The position numbers were made by a program, and so were the translations under genes. Positions 26,000-34,225 of a DNA stretch of 61,574 nucleotides are shown here, piece by piece. Positions within the stretch are counted from its first letter, which is position 1; the number at the start of each line of letters is the position of its first letter. Below the pieces are notes generated by a model that ran no database searches, was not told the origin of the DNA, and worked only from the letters and a program-made list of their open reading frames with translations. The DNA is from Caloranaerobacter sp050286925 (GTDB taxonomy: Bacteria > Bacillota > Clostridia > Tissierellales > Thermohalobacteraceae), in assembly GCF_050286925.1 (NCBI RefSeq), contig NZ_JBFWFX010000013.1:1-61574 (forward strand), read 5' to 3'.

Positions 26000-27337
26000 G
26001 TGAAGATGGCTAAAAAATTATTAAGCACAGTAGTATTAAAAGAAGGATTGAACTATATTGAAAAAAATCCTATGGAGAATTTATCAAAAATATTAGATTG
26101 GGCAGATAAAATAGCAAAAAAAGAAAATCATAAACAAAGTATAAAATCTTTAAGAAAAATATGTGAGGATCCAGATAATAACTGGAATATGCTAATAAGG
26201 AGAGTTTTTACCGAAATTAATCCTGAAGTAAGAAAGAAGACGTTGATTAACTTTTTTATTAATTCTGGATTAGTAGGTATACCTATAGCAGACAATTTTA
26301 GAAAGGAGCTAGATATTAATATTCCTTGGGCTATTTTAATGGACCCAACAGCGAAATGTAACTTAAATTGTATAGGATGCTGGGCTTCTAACTATAATAA
26401 AAAAGATTCATTATCAAATGAGTTACTAGATAGAATTATAACAGAAGGCAAAGAATTAGGTATATATATGTATATATATTCTGGAGGAGAGCCATTAGTC
26501 AGAAAAGATGATTTAATTGAAATAGCAGAAAAGCATAATGATTGTATGTTCTTAGCTTTTACAAATGCAACATTAGTTGATGAAAAATTTGTAAAAGAAT
26601 TATCAAGAGTAGGAAATTTTGCTTTGGCTATAAGCGTTGAGGGTTTTGAAGATGAAACTGATATGAGAAGAGGTAAAGGTACGTTTAAAAAAGTTATGAA
26701 AGCAATGGATTTATTAAAAGAAGAAGGAATAGTTTTTGGCTTTTCAACTTGTTATCATAGTAAAAATGTAGATGTTGTTGGTTCAGAAAAATATTTAGAT
26801 TTAATGATTGAGAAAGGATGTACATTTGGATGGTATTTTACATATATGCCTCTTGGAAAAGATGCTGCATTAGATTTAGTTGCTAGACCAGATCAAAGAG
26901 AATATATGTATCAATTTGTACGTAAGATGCGAGAGAAAAAACCGATATTTATACTTGATTTCTGGAATGATGGAGAGTTTGTAAATGGATGTATAGCTGG
27001 AGGAAGAAATTACTTCCACATAAATGCTAATGGAGATGTTGAACCTTGTGCTTTTATACATTATTCAAATGTTAATATAAAAGATGTTTCATTATTAGAA
27101 GCATTGAAATCACCAATATTTATGGAATATAAGAAGAATCAACCTTTTAATAAGAATCATCTAAGACCATGTCCTTTGCTTGATAATCCTGAAAAGTTAA
27201 GACAAATGGTTCATAATTCTAAAGCACATTCTACACAACCTATAGATAAAGAACCTGTTGATGAATTAACAAAAAAATGTGAAGATATTGCAGAAAAATG
27301 GGCTAAAACTGCTGAAAGATTATGGGCTGAGAGATAA
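26000..27337 (+). CDS. Radical SAM protein with C-terminal Cys-rich extension
   Basis: 445 aa. The cluster motif CNLNCIGC (Cys120, 124, 127) lies after a 110-residue helical N-terminus, followed by YSGGEPLVRKDDL, the SAM-binding GGE region. A C-terminal segment has GCIAGGRNYFHINANGDVEPC and later RPCPLLDNPEKL, resembling a SPASM-like or twitch auxiliary-cluster region. This type is annotated only as radical SAM protein; no peptide substrate gene is adjacent. AGGGGGAGG ribosome site supports GTG 26000. Probably controlled by the upstream TetR protein. Confidence 0.88.
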   Translation: MKMAKKLLSTVVLKEGLNYIEKNPMENLSKILDWADKIAKKENHKQSIKSLRKICEDPDNNWNMLIRRVFTEINPEVRKKTLINFFINSGLVGIPIADNFRKELDINIPWAILMDPTAKCNLNCIGCWASNYNKKDSLSNELLDRIITEGKELGIYMYIYSGGEPLVRKDDLIEIAEKHNDCMFLAFTNATLVDEKFVKELSRVGNFALAISVEGFEDETDMRRGKGTFKKVMKAMDLLKEEGIVFGFSTCYHSKNVDVVGSEKYLDLMIEKGCTFGWYFTYMPLGKDAALDLVARPDQREYMYQFVRKMREKKPIFILDFWNDGEFVNGCIAGGRNYFHINANGDVEPCAFIHYSNVNIKDVSLLEALKSPIFMEYKKNQPFNKNHLRPCPLLDNPEKLRQMVHNSKAHSTQPIDKEPVDELTKKCEDIAEKWAKTAERLWAER

Positions 27338-27355
27338 AAATAGATAGTTTTTTAA

Positions 27356-27382
27356 AAAGAGTAGACGATTCGTCTACTCTTT
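27356..27382. terminator. Bidirectional terminator
   Basis: AAAGAGTAGACG-ATT-CGTCTACTCTTT, a 12-bp perfect stem between convergent genes. Confidence 0.88.
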
Positions 27383-28184
27383 ATATTTGTTCGATACTAT
27401 CTCTGCGATCAATATATAATTCAAACATAAGTACATCAAAAAATAATTCGAATATAGTAGTTATTAATATACCTAAAATTAGTATAGCAGGTTTAATATT
27501 TGTGCTGTTGAAAAAGTATGGAAGATTGATTGTTTTAGTATTTTTAAATGAAAATCTGTCAGAGCTTCTAAATTTTAAGTTTTTATTATTACTAGTAAAA
27601 ATATTTTTCAAAATTTCAATGAGTAAAATTATACCAAAATGTTTTTTTGCAAAATGCATACTTTTGTTTAGAGCATCAAAAATATTACAATCTTCATATA
27701 TCATAATAACTTCCCACATACTTATGAAAATTAAAAAAACAATTATTGCTATGGATGCTATTATAACAGATATTATTTTTAATCCAGTTGTAATCAATAT
27801 AATCATTGGTATAATCAATATTAAACCTAAGGCAAAGATTAAGGCGAAAATCGCTAAGGAGCCTAAAAATGCTCTTACAAAGAATTTTCTTGCACCAATT
27901 AAAATATCATTAATAGATGTATCTCCTTTTACTAGTGACTGTTTAATCATGTACATTTTACCTGTTTCTAAAAATAAGTTAATTAAAGCAAACAATATTA
28001 TTACTATGGTGGTTTTTGCCATTATGTAATTAGAGTTACTAATAATTACATTTTTTATTGATAAAATCCACAAAGCTAAAAAAATAGTAATTGTAATTTG
28101 TATAATTATTGGAATAAATAGGATAGGTTTTGAAAAAATTTGTTTAAAACTTTTTTTACTGTAGCCAAGAAAATTATCGTACAT
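27381..28184 (-). CDS. Polytopic membrane protein, unknown function
   Basis: 267 aa. About five or six hydrophobic segments (for example PILFIPIIIQITITIFLALW, LGSLAIFALIFALGLILIIP, ILILGILITTIFELFFDVLMF). The start MYDNFLGYSKKSF at 28184 was chosen because AAGGGGGAT lies just upstream on the minus strand; a longer frame to 28271 enters repeat copy 3 and has no ribosome site. No transport motif is recognised. The layout recalls DUF-type membrane proteins of clostridia with a repeated amphipathic helix, but I cannot name a family. Confidence 0.75.
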   Translation of the reverse strand: MYDNFLGYSKKSFKQIFSKPILFIPIIIQITITIFLALWILSIKNVIISNSNYIMAKTTIVIILFALINLFLETGKMYMIKQSLVKGDTSINDILIGARKFFVRAFLGSLAIFALIFALGLILIIPMIILITTGLKIISVIIASIAIIVFLIFISMWEVIMIYEDCNIFDALNKSMHFAKKHFGIILLIEILKNIFTSNNKNLKFRSSDRFSFKNTKTINLPYFFNSTNIKPAILILGILITTIFELFFDVLMFELYIDRRDSIEQI

Positions 28185-28256
28185 TGAAATCCCCCTTAAA
28201 TTGGTTATATATACTATTTTATTATATAAATCCACAAAACGCCATAGTAAATTTAA

Positions 28257-28407
28257 TTTTTTATAATCCATAGGAAATTATAAACTGCATTAATTTATAG
28301 GAGCGTGTCCAGCAAAGCTGTAATTTGCTTACTAGTGAAAGTCTAGGTAGTTGCCAAGGAGCCTGAAATATCTTCCTTTTAATTTATTTAAATTGAAGAT
28401 TTTGTTC
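28257..28407 (+). repeat. Dispersed modular repeat, copy 3 (variant core)
   Basis: It has the same left end (TTTTTTATAATCCATAGG) and right end (AGATTTTGTTC) as the other copies. The inner part, about 28290-28370, is different and distinctly richer in G+C, with short self-complementary pieces such as AGCAAAGCT. Confidence 0.8.
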
Positions 28408-28482
28408 ATAAATTATATAGGTTGGTTGAAATATATATGAATAGATTATAAAATATGATTAGTTTAAGTAAGGAGGTTTTTT

Positions 28483-29337
28483 ATGGAACGCAGAAAGATA
28501 GGTATAATATTAATTCTATTATCATCATTATTTTTTGCATTAATGGCAGCTACAGTAAAATCATTAGATAATATTCCGGTGGCAGAAAAAATTTTCTTTA
28601 GAAATTTACTTGGTATTATTGTTTCAACATATATTATTTTAAAGAAAGGTAAGAAAGTATCAGGAAATAACAAGAAATTGTTATTTTTAAGAAGTATATT
28701 TGGATTATTAGGTGTAGCTTGTTATTTTTTTGCTTTATCAAAAATTCCTTTAGCAGATGCAGTAATACTCAATAAATTGTCACCTTTTTTTGTAATCATA
28801 TTATCAGCGATTTTTCTAAAAGAAAAGTTTAATAAAATGCAAATGATATCTTTGATAGTTGCTTTAATTGGAGCTGCTTTTGTTATTAAACCACAATTTA
28901 GTTATACTATTATACCAGCTTTTATAGGGCTTTTATCTGCATTTTTTGCAGGTGCTGCTTATACAACGATAAGGCACTTGAGGCATACAGATTCACCGGA
29001 AATTATAGTTTTTTATTTTACATTATTTTCAACATTAACTATGATACCTATTATGGCTTCAGGGTATTTTGTTTTACCGACTTTAAATGATATGATAAAA
29101 CTGATTTTATTAGGAGTATTTGCTACAACTGCACAATTTCTAATGACTAATGCATACAGATTTGCTCCTGCAGGTGAGCTTTCAATTTATACTTATATGA
29201 ATATTGTTTTTTCTATGTTGTTGGGAATTGTAATTTGGTTTGAAATACCTGATATTTTTAGTTTGATAGGTGCTTTTCTTATAATTACAGCTGGAGCGAT
29301 CAATTATTTTTCAAATAAGATGAAAAAGATTTCATAA
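28483..29337 (+). CDS. EamA/DMT-family transporter
   Basis: 284 aa with about ten hydrophobic helices in two homologous EamA halves; the first has KIFFRNLLGIIVSTYI and LPLADAVILNKLSPFFVIILSA-like features, the second AGAAYTTIRHLRHTD and APAGELSIYTYMNIVFSMLLG. Members export or import metabolites (drug/metabolite transporter superfamily); the substrate is not predictable. AAGGAGG precedes the ATG. It follows repeat copy 3 by 75 bp and has no clear terminator. Confidence 0.92.
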   Translation: MERRKIGIILILLSSLFFALMAATVKSLDNIPVAEKIFFRNLLGIIVSTYIILKKGKKVSGNNKKLLFLRSIFGLLGVACYFFALSKIPLADAVILNKLSPFFVIILSAIFLKEKFNKMQMISLIVALIGAAFVIKPQFSYTIIPAFIGLLSAFFAGAAYTTIRHLRHTDSPEIIVFYFTLFSTLTMIPIMASGYFVLPTLNDMIKLILLGVFATTAQFLMTNAYRFAPAGELSIYTYMNIVFSMLLGIVIWFEIPDIFSLIGAFLIITAGAINYFSNKMKKIS

Positions 29338-29432
29338 AATTAAAAATGTATTTACTTACAAACAAATTTTAATTTAATACTTACGCTGTATATTATTTTT
29401 CCAGCATCAAATACTAACAATGAGGTGGTTAT

Positions 29433-29624
29433 ATGATAAGGAAGGATAATATACAGCAAATTGAGTGGAAATTTGCAGATCTAGGTGCAGTAGAAGATAT
29501 TCCAGAGCTAAAATTTAAACTTAAAGAGTCTAGAAGTGAAAAAATTAAATCGCAAACTATACCAGGAACTAAAAATTTAATAAGTGCAGGAGCTACAGGA
29601 AGTAAACCGAAAGAAAGAGAGTGA
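29433..29624 (+). CDS. Conserved-looking small hypothetical protein
   Basis: 63 aa, ATG with GAGGTGG 6 nt upstream and a strong terminator overlapping its stop. Composition is soluble and charged, with a C-terminal stretch QTIPGTKNLISAGATGSKP that is Gly/Ser-rich and unusual for a random frame. No domain recognised. The ribosome site plus terminator argue for a genuine monocistronic gene. An antisense frame across it lacks such signals. Confidence 0.65.
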   Translation: MIRKDNIQQIEWKFADLGAVEDIPELKFKLKESRSEKIKSQTIPGTKNLISAGATGSKPKERE

Positions 29625-29639
29625 AAACTCTCTTTTTTT
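29615..29639 (+). terminator. Intrinsic terminator
   Basis: AAGAGAGT-GAAA-ACTCTCTT followed by T-run. Confidence 0.9.
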
Positions 29640-29682
29640 GCATGAATTTGCATTGATGAAAAAATTATAGTAAAATTATACA

Positions 29683-29692
29683 AAATCGATTT
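29683..29692 (+). promoter_or_regulatory. Possible LacI-type operator
   Basis: The perfect palindrome AAATCGATTT, centred on CG as in LacI-family sites, lies 43 bp before the regulator gene. A related AAACGATTTT lies before the beta-phosphoglucomutase gene (31492-31501). Confidence 0.35.
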
Positions 29693-29734
29693 AGATTAGT
29701 TATATCTATTTTAAAGATAGAAGGATGTGGTTAT

Positions 29735-30760
29735 ATGGGAAAAGTAAGAAATGTAACAATAAAAGATGTTGCAAAAAAAGCAGGCGTATCAATTAGTACA
29801 GTATCTAGAGCCTTTAATGATTATAGTGATATTAAACCTGAAACAAGAAAGAAGATATTGAAGATAGCTGACGAGATAGGATATAGTCCAAGTCTTTTGG
29901 CTAGAGGAATAAGAACTTCTAATAGTAGAAGAATAGCTATTGGCATAGAAGATTATGATGTAGAAAAACCAAATTATTCTTTCCTTTACAAAATAATTAT
30001 GGGTTTTAAGGAATATGCTTCTAAACAAGGTTATGAAGTTGTTTTTCTTCCTAATTTAACAAAGAATAATAAAAATAAATTGCCTAAAATAGTTAAAGAC
30101 AATCATTTAGATGGGATATTTCTGATGGGACTTAAATTAAGTGATGAATTTTATAAACAAGTTCTTAAAGGTGATATACCATGCGTTTTATTTGATATTC
30201 CTATAAACAAAGGTAAAGTAGGTTTTGTAGGAACTGACAATATTAAAGGAACAAGCTTAGCAATGGGTTATTTTATTCGTAATGGACATAGAAAAATTGC
30301 GTTTATTAATGGTCATGAAAACGCATATGTAAGTCTTCAAAGATTGGATGGATATTATTTATCTTTAATGAAGAATGAAATTCCTATAGATAAGACATTG
30401 ATTTATTTTGGTGATTTTACTGAAAAAAGTGGTAGAGAAGGGATTAGAAAGCTGTTTAATGAACATGATGATATAACAGCTGTTTTTGCTGCTAGTGACC
30501 TTATGGCAATAGGTGCAATTTCTGAATTGAAAGAGATGGGTAAAAAAATACCAGAAGAAGTTGAAGTTATTGGTTTTGATGATATTGAACTAAGTTCTTA
30601 TATAAGTCCTAAGCTTTCAACAATAAGGCAAGATACTTATAAGCTAGGAGCTTCAGCTGCTACACTTCTAATTAATATAATAAATGGACAGCAAATAAAC
30701 CAGATAGTGATAGAACCAGAACTAGTTTTAAGGGAATCTACTAGAAATAAGAATGTTTAA
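29735..30760 (+). CDS. LacI-family transcriptional regulator (first of three)
   Basis: 341 aa. The helix-turn-helix and hinge helix are VTIKDVAKKAGVSISTVSRAFNDYSDIKPETRKKIL, followed by a periplasmic-binding-protein-like domain ending SPKLSTIRQDTYKLGASAATLLINII. It is next to, and convergent with, the beta-phosphoglucomutase gene, and begins the alpha-glucoside region, so its ligand is probably a glucobiose or a sugar phosphate. AGGATG(T)GG precedes the ATG. Confidence 0.92.
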   Translation: MGKVRNVTIKDVAKKAGVSISTVSRAFNDYSDIKPETRKKILKIADEIGYSPSLLARGIRTSNSRRIAIGIEDYDVEKPNYSFLYKIIMGFKEYASKQGYEVVFLPNLTKNNKNKLPKIVKDNHLDGIFLMGLKLSDEFYKQVLKGDIPCVLFDIPINKGKVGFVGTDNIKGTSLAMGYFIRNGHRKIAFINGHENAYVSLQRLDGYYLSLMKNEIPIDKTLIYFGDFTEKSGREGIRKLFNEHDDITAVFAASDLMAIGAISELKEMGKKIPEEVEVIGFDDIELSSYISPKLSTIRQDTYKLGASAATLLINIINGQQINQIVIEPELVLRESTRNKNV

Positions 30761-30795
30761 AGCCCTTTGACATATGATGAGTCTCAAAGGGCTTT
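30759..30795. terminator. Bidirectional terminator
   Basis: AAAGCCCTTTGA pairs with TCAAAGGGCTTT around a 13-nt loop, between convergent genes. Confidence 0.88.
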
Positions 30796-30801
30796 AGTTC
30801 T

Positions 30802-31449
30802 TTAAAAATTGATAATATCGATTGTTAAACTATTAGTGTCAGGTATAACTTTATCTGCTTCTTTTAGAACTTCCTCAGAACCAATTCCTATAGCATACAT
30901 TCCTGCTTTTTTAGCTGCTTCAATACCTGCTTTTGCATCTTCGAATACAACACATTCATTAGGCTTAACATCTAAAGCTTCTGCACCTAAAAGGAATACT
31001 TCAGGGTCTGGTTTTGCTTTAGTTATTTTATTACCATCGATGATAGCATCAAAGTAATCAACCATTTTGATACTATTTAAGATAGTCATAGTATTTTTAC
31101 TTGAAGATCCTATTGCAACCTTGATATTTGAATTTTTTAGTTCATTAATAAACTCTTTAACTCCTGGTAGTATTTCTGATTCATCCATTTTTGATATTAA
31201 TTCTCTGTACCAGTTATTTTTCTTTTCAGCCAACTTTAATTTCATTTCATCATCAACTTTGATATTACCTATATTAAGAAGTATCTCAAGCGATTCCATC
31301 CTGCTAACGCCTTTTAATTTCTCATTATCTTTTTCAGTGAAATCAAAGCCAAGCTCGTTAGCAAGTCTTTTCCAAGCTAAGTAGTGATATTTTGCAGTAT
31401 CAACAATTACACCATCTAAATCGAATATACAAGCCTTAATTTTAACCAT
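30802..31449 (-). CDS. pgmB: beta-Phosphoglucomutase
   Basis: HAD-superfamily mutase converting beta-glucose 1-phosphate to glucose 6-phosphate; 215 aa. Nucleophile Asp10 and acid/base Asp12 lie in CIFDLDGVIVDTAKYHY. The cap domain has KGVSRMESLEILL, then GSSSKNT (motif 2 Ser), KAKPDPEVFLLGAEAL (Lys) and VFEDAKAGIEAAKKAG (motif 4). The WKRLANELG cap and the Arg in GVSRM are typical of beta-PGM, not of phosphoglycolate phosphatase. GH65 enzymes release beta-glucose 1-phosphate, so this gene completes the two phosphorolysis routes encoded beside it. AGGAGG precedes the start. Confidence 0.95.
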   Translation of the reverse strand: MVKIKACIFDLDGVIVDTAKYHYLAWKRLANELGFDFTEKDNEKLKGVSRMESLEILLNIGNIKVDDEMKLKLAEKKNNWYRELISKMDESEILPGVKEFINELKNSNIKVAIGSSSKNTMTILNSIKMVDYFDAIIDGNKITKAKPDPEVFLLGAEALDVKPNECVVFEDAKAGIEAAKKAGMYAIGIGSEEVLKEADKVIPDTNSLTIDIINF

Positions 31450-31574
31450 AAAAATTCCTCCTTTTTATAAAATCTTATCTTATTATATCAGAAACGATTT
31501 TGATATTAAAGAGTTATGTGTACTTTTGTGAAATTTAGGTACAGATCTAGTTTATAAGAAAATTATTTTTGTTG

Positions 31575-31628
31575 TTGTCAAACAGGAATGTTTGTTATAT
31601 AATAAAACAACCAAAAACGTTTACGAAA
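31575..31628 (+). promoter_or_regulatory. Promoter and operator of first GH65 gene
   Basis: TTGTCA (31575-31580), 17 bp, TATAAT (31598-31603). The spacer holds the palindrome CAAACA-GGAA-TGTTTG (31579-31594), and AAAAACGTTTACG lies just after the start (31613-31625). Either could be a LacI-family site. Confidence 0.6.
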
Positions 31629-31648
31629 ATTATTTCCGGAGGTATGGT

Positions 31649-33925
31649 ATGGAGAAAAAACTGTGGTTCATCGAACAGAATGATTATGATGTAAAAGATA
31701 GCCCAAAGTACGAAACTATATTTACATTAGCTAATGGGTACAGAGGGCTTAGAGGTTGGTTAGAGTTTTCTAACTATGGTTTTTGTGGTAATTTTATTGC
31801 AGGAGTTTTTGATAAATCTGATGCTCAGGTTATTGAAATTGTTAACAGCCAGAATCCTCTAGTCTTTAATTTATATGTTGACGATGAGTTGCTGGATATT
31901 GGCAGATGCGAAATTCTAAATTTTAAAAGATATTTAGATATGAAGGATGGTATTCTTTATACTGATGTTGAAATAAAGACTTCGAAAGGAAAAATTACAA
32001 AAATATGTGCAAAAAGATTTGTAAGCAAAAAAAATGTTCACAGATGGGGTGTTGAATATAAAATAACACCTATTAATTATTCAGGTAAAATTTACGTTGA
32101 AAATGTAATTGATGGTACTGTAACTAATGGTAATTATCATCCAGTTGATAAAGTTAAACACATTATGGTTAAAGAAAGATATGATCTTAATCCTGGTATA
32201 GCATTAGAAACACGTACAATGGACCAAGGTATAGAAATAATAGAGGGAACAGTTATTAAGGTACTAGATGATACAATTTTAAAGAATAGAAAGTATGGAG
32301 TTTTTGGTGAAAAAGTAAGAGAACTTTTGGAGTTAAGAGTAGAAAAAGGGAAAGAATATACACTACAAAAATTTGGTACAACTTATACATCAAGAGATAC
32401 AGATGATAATTTGATAAATATTTTGACAAATGAAATAAAAAACTTTTATGAGCAGGGGTTGGAAAATGAAATAAAAGCTCATGTTAAAGCTTGGCAAGAG
32501 ATTTGGGATAAGATCGATATTGAAATAAAAGGAGATGACCAAGCTCAATTAGGGATTAGATTTAACATATTTCAGTTATCTTCATCAGCATATGACCAAG
32601 ATGATAGAGTAAGTATTGCGGCTAAGGCACTGCATGGTGAGGGTTATAAAGGTCATATTTTCTGGGATACTGAGATTTTCATGCTTCCATTCTTCATATA
32701 TACTCAACCAGAAATTGCAAGAAACTTATTAATGTATAGATATAATACTTTAGATGGAGCTAGAAAAAATGCAAAACTTAACGGTTACGAAGGTGCTCAA
32801 TTTCCATGGGAGTCAGCTGATGATGGTTTAGAAGTAACTCCTAAGTGGGGAGTAGATTATGATGGGAACCCTGTAAGAATTTGGACTGGTGATGAGGAGT
32901 TCCATATTAACTCAGATATCGCGTTTGGTATTTGGGAATACTATAGAGCTACAAAAGACAAAGACTTTTTAATTAATTATGGTATGGAAATTCTTCTTGA
33001 AACAGCAAAGTTCTGGATAAGTAGAGTAGAATATAACGTGGATATGGACCGATATGAAATAAATAGAGTAATAGGTCCAGACGAATTTCATGAACACGTA
33101 AATAATAATTTTTACACAAATTACTTAGCTAAATGGAATATTGAAAAAACACTAGAACTTGTTGAATGGTTAAAAAGAGAAGATATTAAGGTCTATGAAG
33201 ATTTACTTAATAAATTAGATATTAAGGAAGAAGATTTTAAAGAATGGAAAGTAGTAAAGGATAAGATTTATATACCATATTCAGAAGATGGCAAACTAAT
33301 TGAGCAGTTTGAAGGGTATTTTGACTTAAAAGATATTGAAATTACACAATATGATGAAAATGGCATGCCTTTATGGCCTGATTTACAAGGGTATAAACTA
33401 GGACAAACCCAATTAATTAAGCAGCCTGATGTTGTTATGTTGATGTTGTTGTTGGGGAACGAATTTGATAAAGAAACAAAAAGAATCAACTATGAATACT
33501 ACGAAAAAAGAACAATGCATAAGTCTTCATTAAGTCCATCAATGTACTCAATAATGGGACTTACAGTTGGGGATACACACAATGCCTATAAATATTTTAT
33601 GAAAACTATATTAACAGATTTAGAAGATAATCAAGGTAATGCAGGATTTGGACTACATGCTGCATCTACTGGTGGTTCATGGCAAAGTGTGGTGTTTGGA
33701 TTTGGAGGATTACATGTAGACAAAGAACAGTGCCTTTGCTTGAACCCATGGATACCAGAACATTGGGATAAATTAACTTTTAACATTGTTTGGCATGAAT
33801 CTAAAGTGAAAGTTGTTGTTACGCAAACTGAAGTTAGAGTGACAAGTACAAAAGATTTTGTTATTAGAATTTATGATGAGAAATTGAAAGTTAACAAAAA
33901 TAAGGAGTTGATATATAGAAGATAA
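31649..33925 (+). CDS. Glycoside hydrolase family 65 disaccharide phosphorylase (first)
   Basis: Inverting phosphorolysis of an alpha-glucobiose to beta-glucose 1-phosphate and glucose (or another acceptor). 758 aa, normal for GH65. It has an N-terminal beta-sandwich, then the (alpha/alpha)6 barrel with GHIFWDTEIFMLPFF and the acid catalyst Glu479 in GPDEFHEHVNNN; the phosphate-binding HAASTGGSWQSVVFGFGG lies near the C-terminus. GPDEFHEH is seen in kojibiose and nigerose enzymes more than in maltose phosphorylase, but the specificity is not certain. Start at 31649 because CCGGAGG lies upstream. The pgmB gene is divergent to it. Confidence 0.93.
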   Translation: MEKKLWFIEQNDYDVKDSPKYETIFTLANGYRGLRGWLEFSNYGFCGNFIAGVFDKSDAQVIEIVNSQNPLVFNLYVDDELLDIGRCEILNFKRYLDMKDGILYTDVEIKTSKGKITKICAKRFVSKKNVHRWGVEYKITPINYSGKIYVENVIDGTVTNGNYHPVDKVKHIMVKERYDLNPGIALETRTMDQGIEIIEGTVIKVLDDTILKNRKYGVFGEKVRELLELRVEKGKEYTLQKFGTTYTSRDTDDNLINILTNEIKNFYEQGLENEIKAHVKAWQEIWDKIDIEIKGDDQAQLGIRFNIFQLSSSAYDQDDRVSIAAKALHGEGYKGHIFWDTEIFMLPFFIYTQPEIARNLLMYRYNTLDGARKNAKLNGYEGAQFPWESADDGLEVTPKWGVDYDGNPVRIWTGDEEFHINSDIAFGIWEYYRATKDKDFLINYGMEILLETAKFWISRVEYNVDMDRYEINRVIGPDEFHEHVNNNFYTNYLAKWNIEKTLELVEWLKREDIKVYEDLLNKLDIKEEDFKEWKVVKDKIYIPYSEDGKLIEQFEGYFDLKDIEITQYDENGMPLWPDLQGYKLGQTQLIKQPDVVMLMLLLGNEFDKETKRINYEYYEKRTMHKSSLSPSMYSIMGLTVGDTHNAYKYFMKTILTDLEDNQGNAGFGLHAASTGGSWQSVVFGFGGLHVDKEQCLCLNPWIPEHWDKLTFNIVWHESKVKVVVTQTEVRVTSTKDFVIRIYDEKLKVNKNKELIYRR

Positions 33926-33934
33926 TATGTATAT

Positions 33935-34055
33935 TTTTTTATAATCCATAGGAAATTATATACCTTATTAAATTATGGATAATTTTAAATATAATTTCCG
34001 TTTATTGATATGGGCAAAATCTTCCTTAATTTATTTAAATCGAAGATTTTGTTCT
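33935..34055 (+). repeat. Dispersed modular repeat, copy 4 (short form)
   Basis: 121 bp. It has both conserved ends but lacks the inner CATGCCAG block of copies 1 and 2. It lies between the GH65 stop codon and that gene's probable terminator. Confidence 0.88.
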
Positions 34056-34092
34056 AAAAGGTATTTCAACAATAGGGATGAAAAGCTAAATT

Positions 34093-34125
34093 AACTCTAG
34101 TCGTGTTCATTGTGACTAGAGTTTT
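34093..34125 (+). terminator. Intrinsic terminator
   Basis: AACTCTAGTC, 11-nt loop, GACTAGAGTT then TTTA. It probably ends the first GH65 transcript after reading through the repeat. Confidence 0.75.
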
Positions 34126-34155
34126 ATAATGTAATAAGAAATTTTCAGAATAATA

Positions 34156-34212
34156 TTGACACCAAATAGATTTGTTGATAAAATAACTTATGTAAAACTG
34201 TAAACGATTACA
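34156..34212 (+). promoter_or_regulatory. Promoter and operator of second lacI gene
   Basis: TTGACA (34156-34161), 17 bp, TAAAAT (34179-34184). The operator TGTAAACGATTACA (34199-34212) follows about 14 bp downstream. Identical 14-mers lie at 35233 and 38288. Confidence 0.85.
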
Positions 34213-34225
34213 TAAGGTGATGGAA

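Noticed and set aside
27502..28029. 175-codon + strand frame opposite the membrane protein
   Set aside because: It mirrors the hydrophobic codons of the minus-strand gene, which has the ribosome site and terminator; the + frame has neither.
29429..29683. 84-codon minus-strand frame over the 63-aa gene
   Set aside because: The sense gene has ribosome site and terminator; the minus frame has no ribosome site.
34199..34212. Simple CcpA cre site
   Set aside because: It is cre-like, but three identical copies around one LacI gene, its transporter and GH65 gene favour a dedicated operator.
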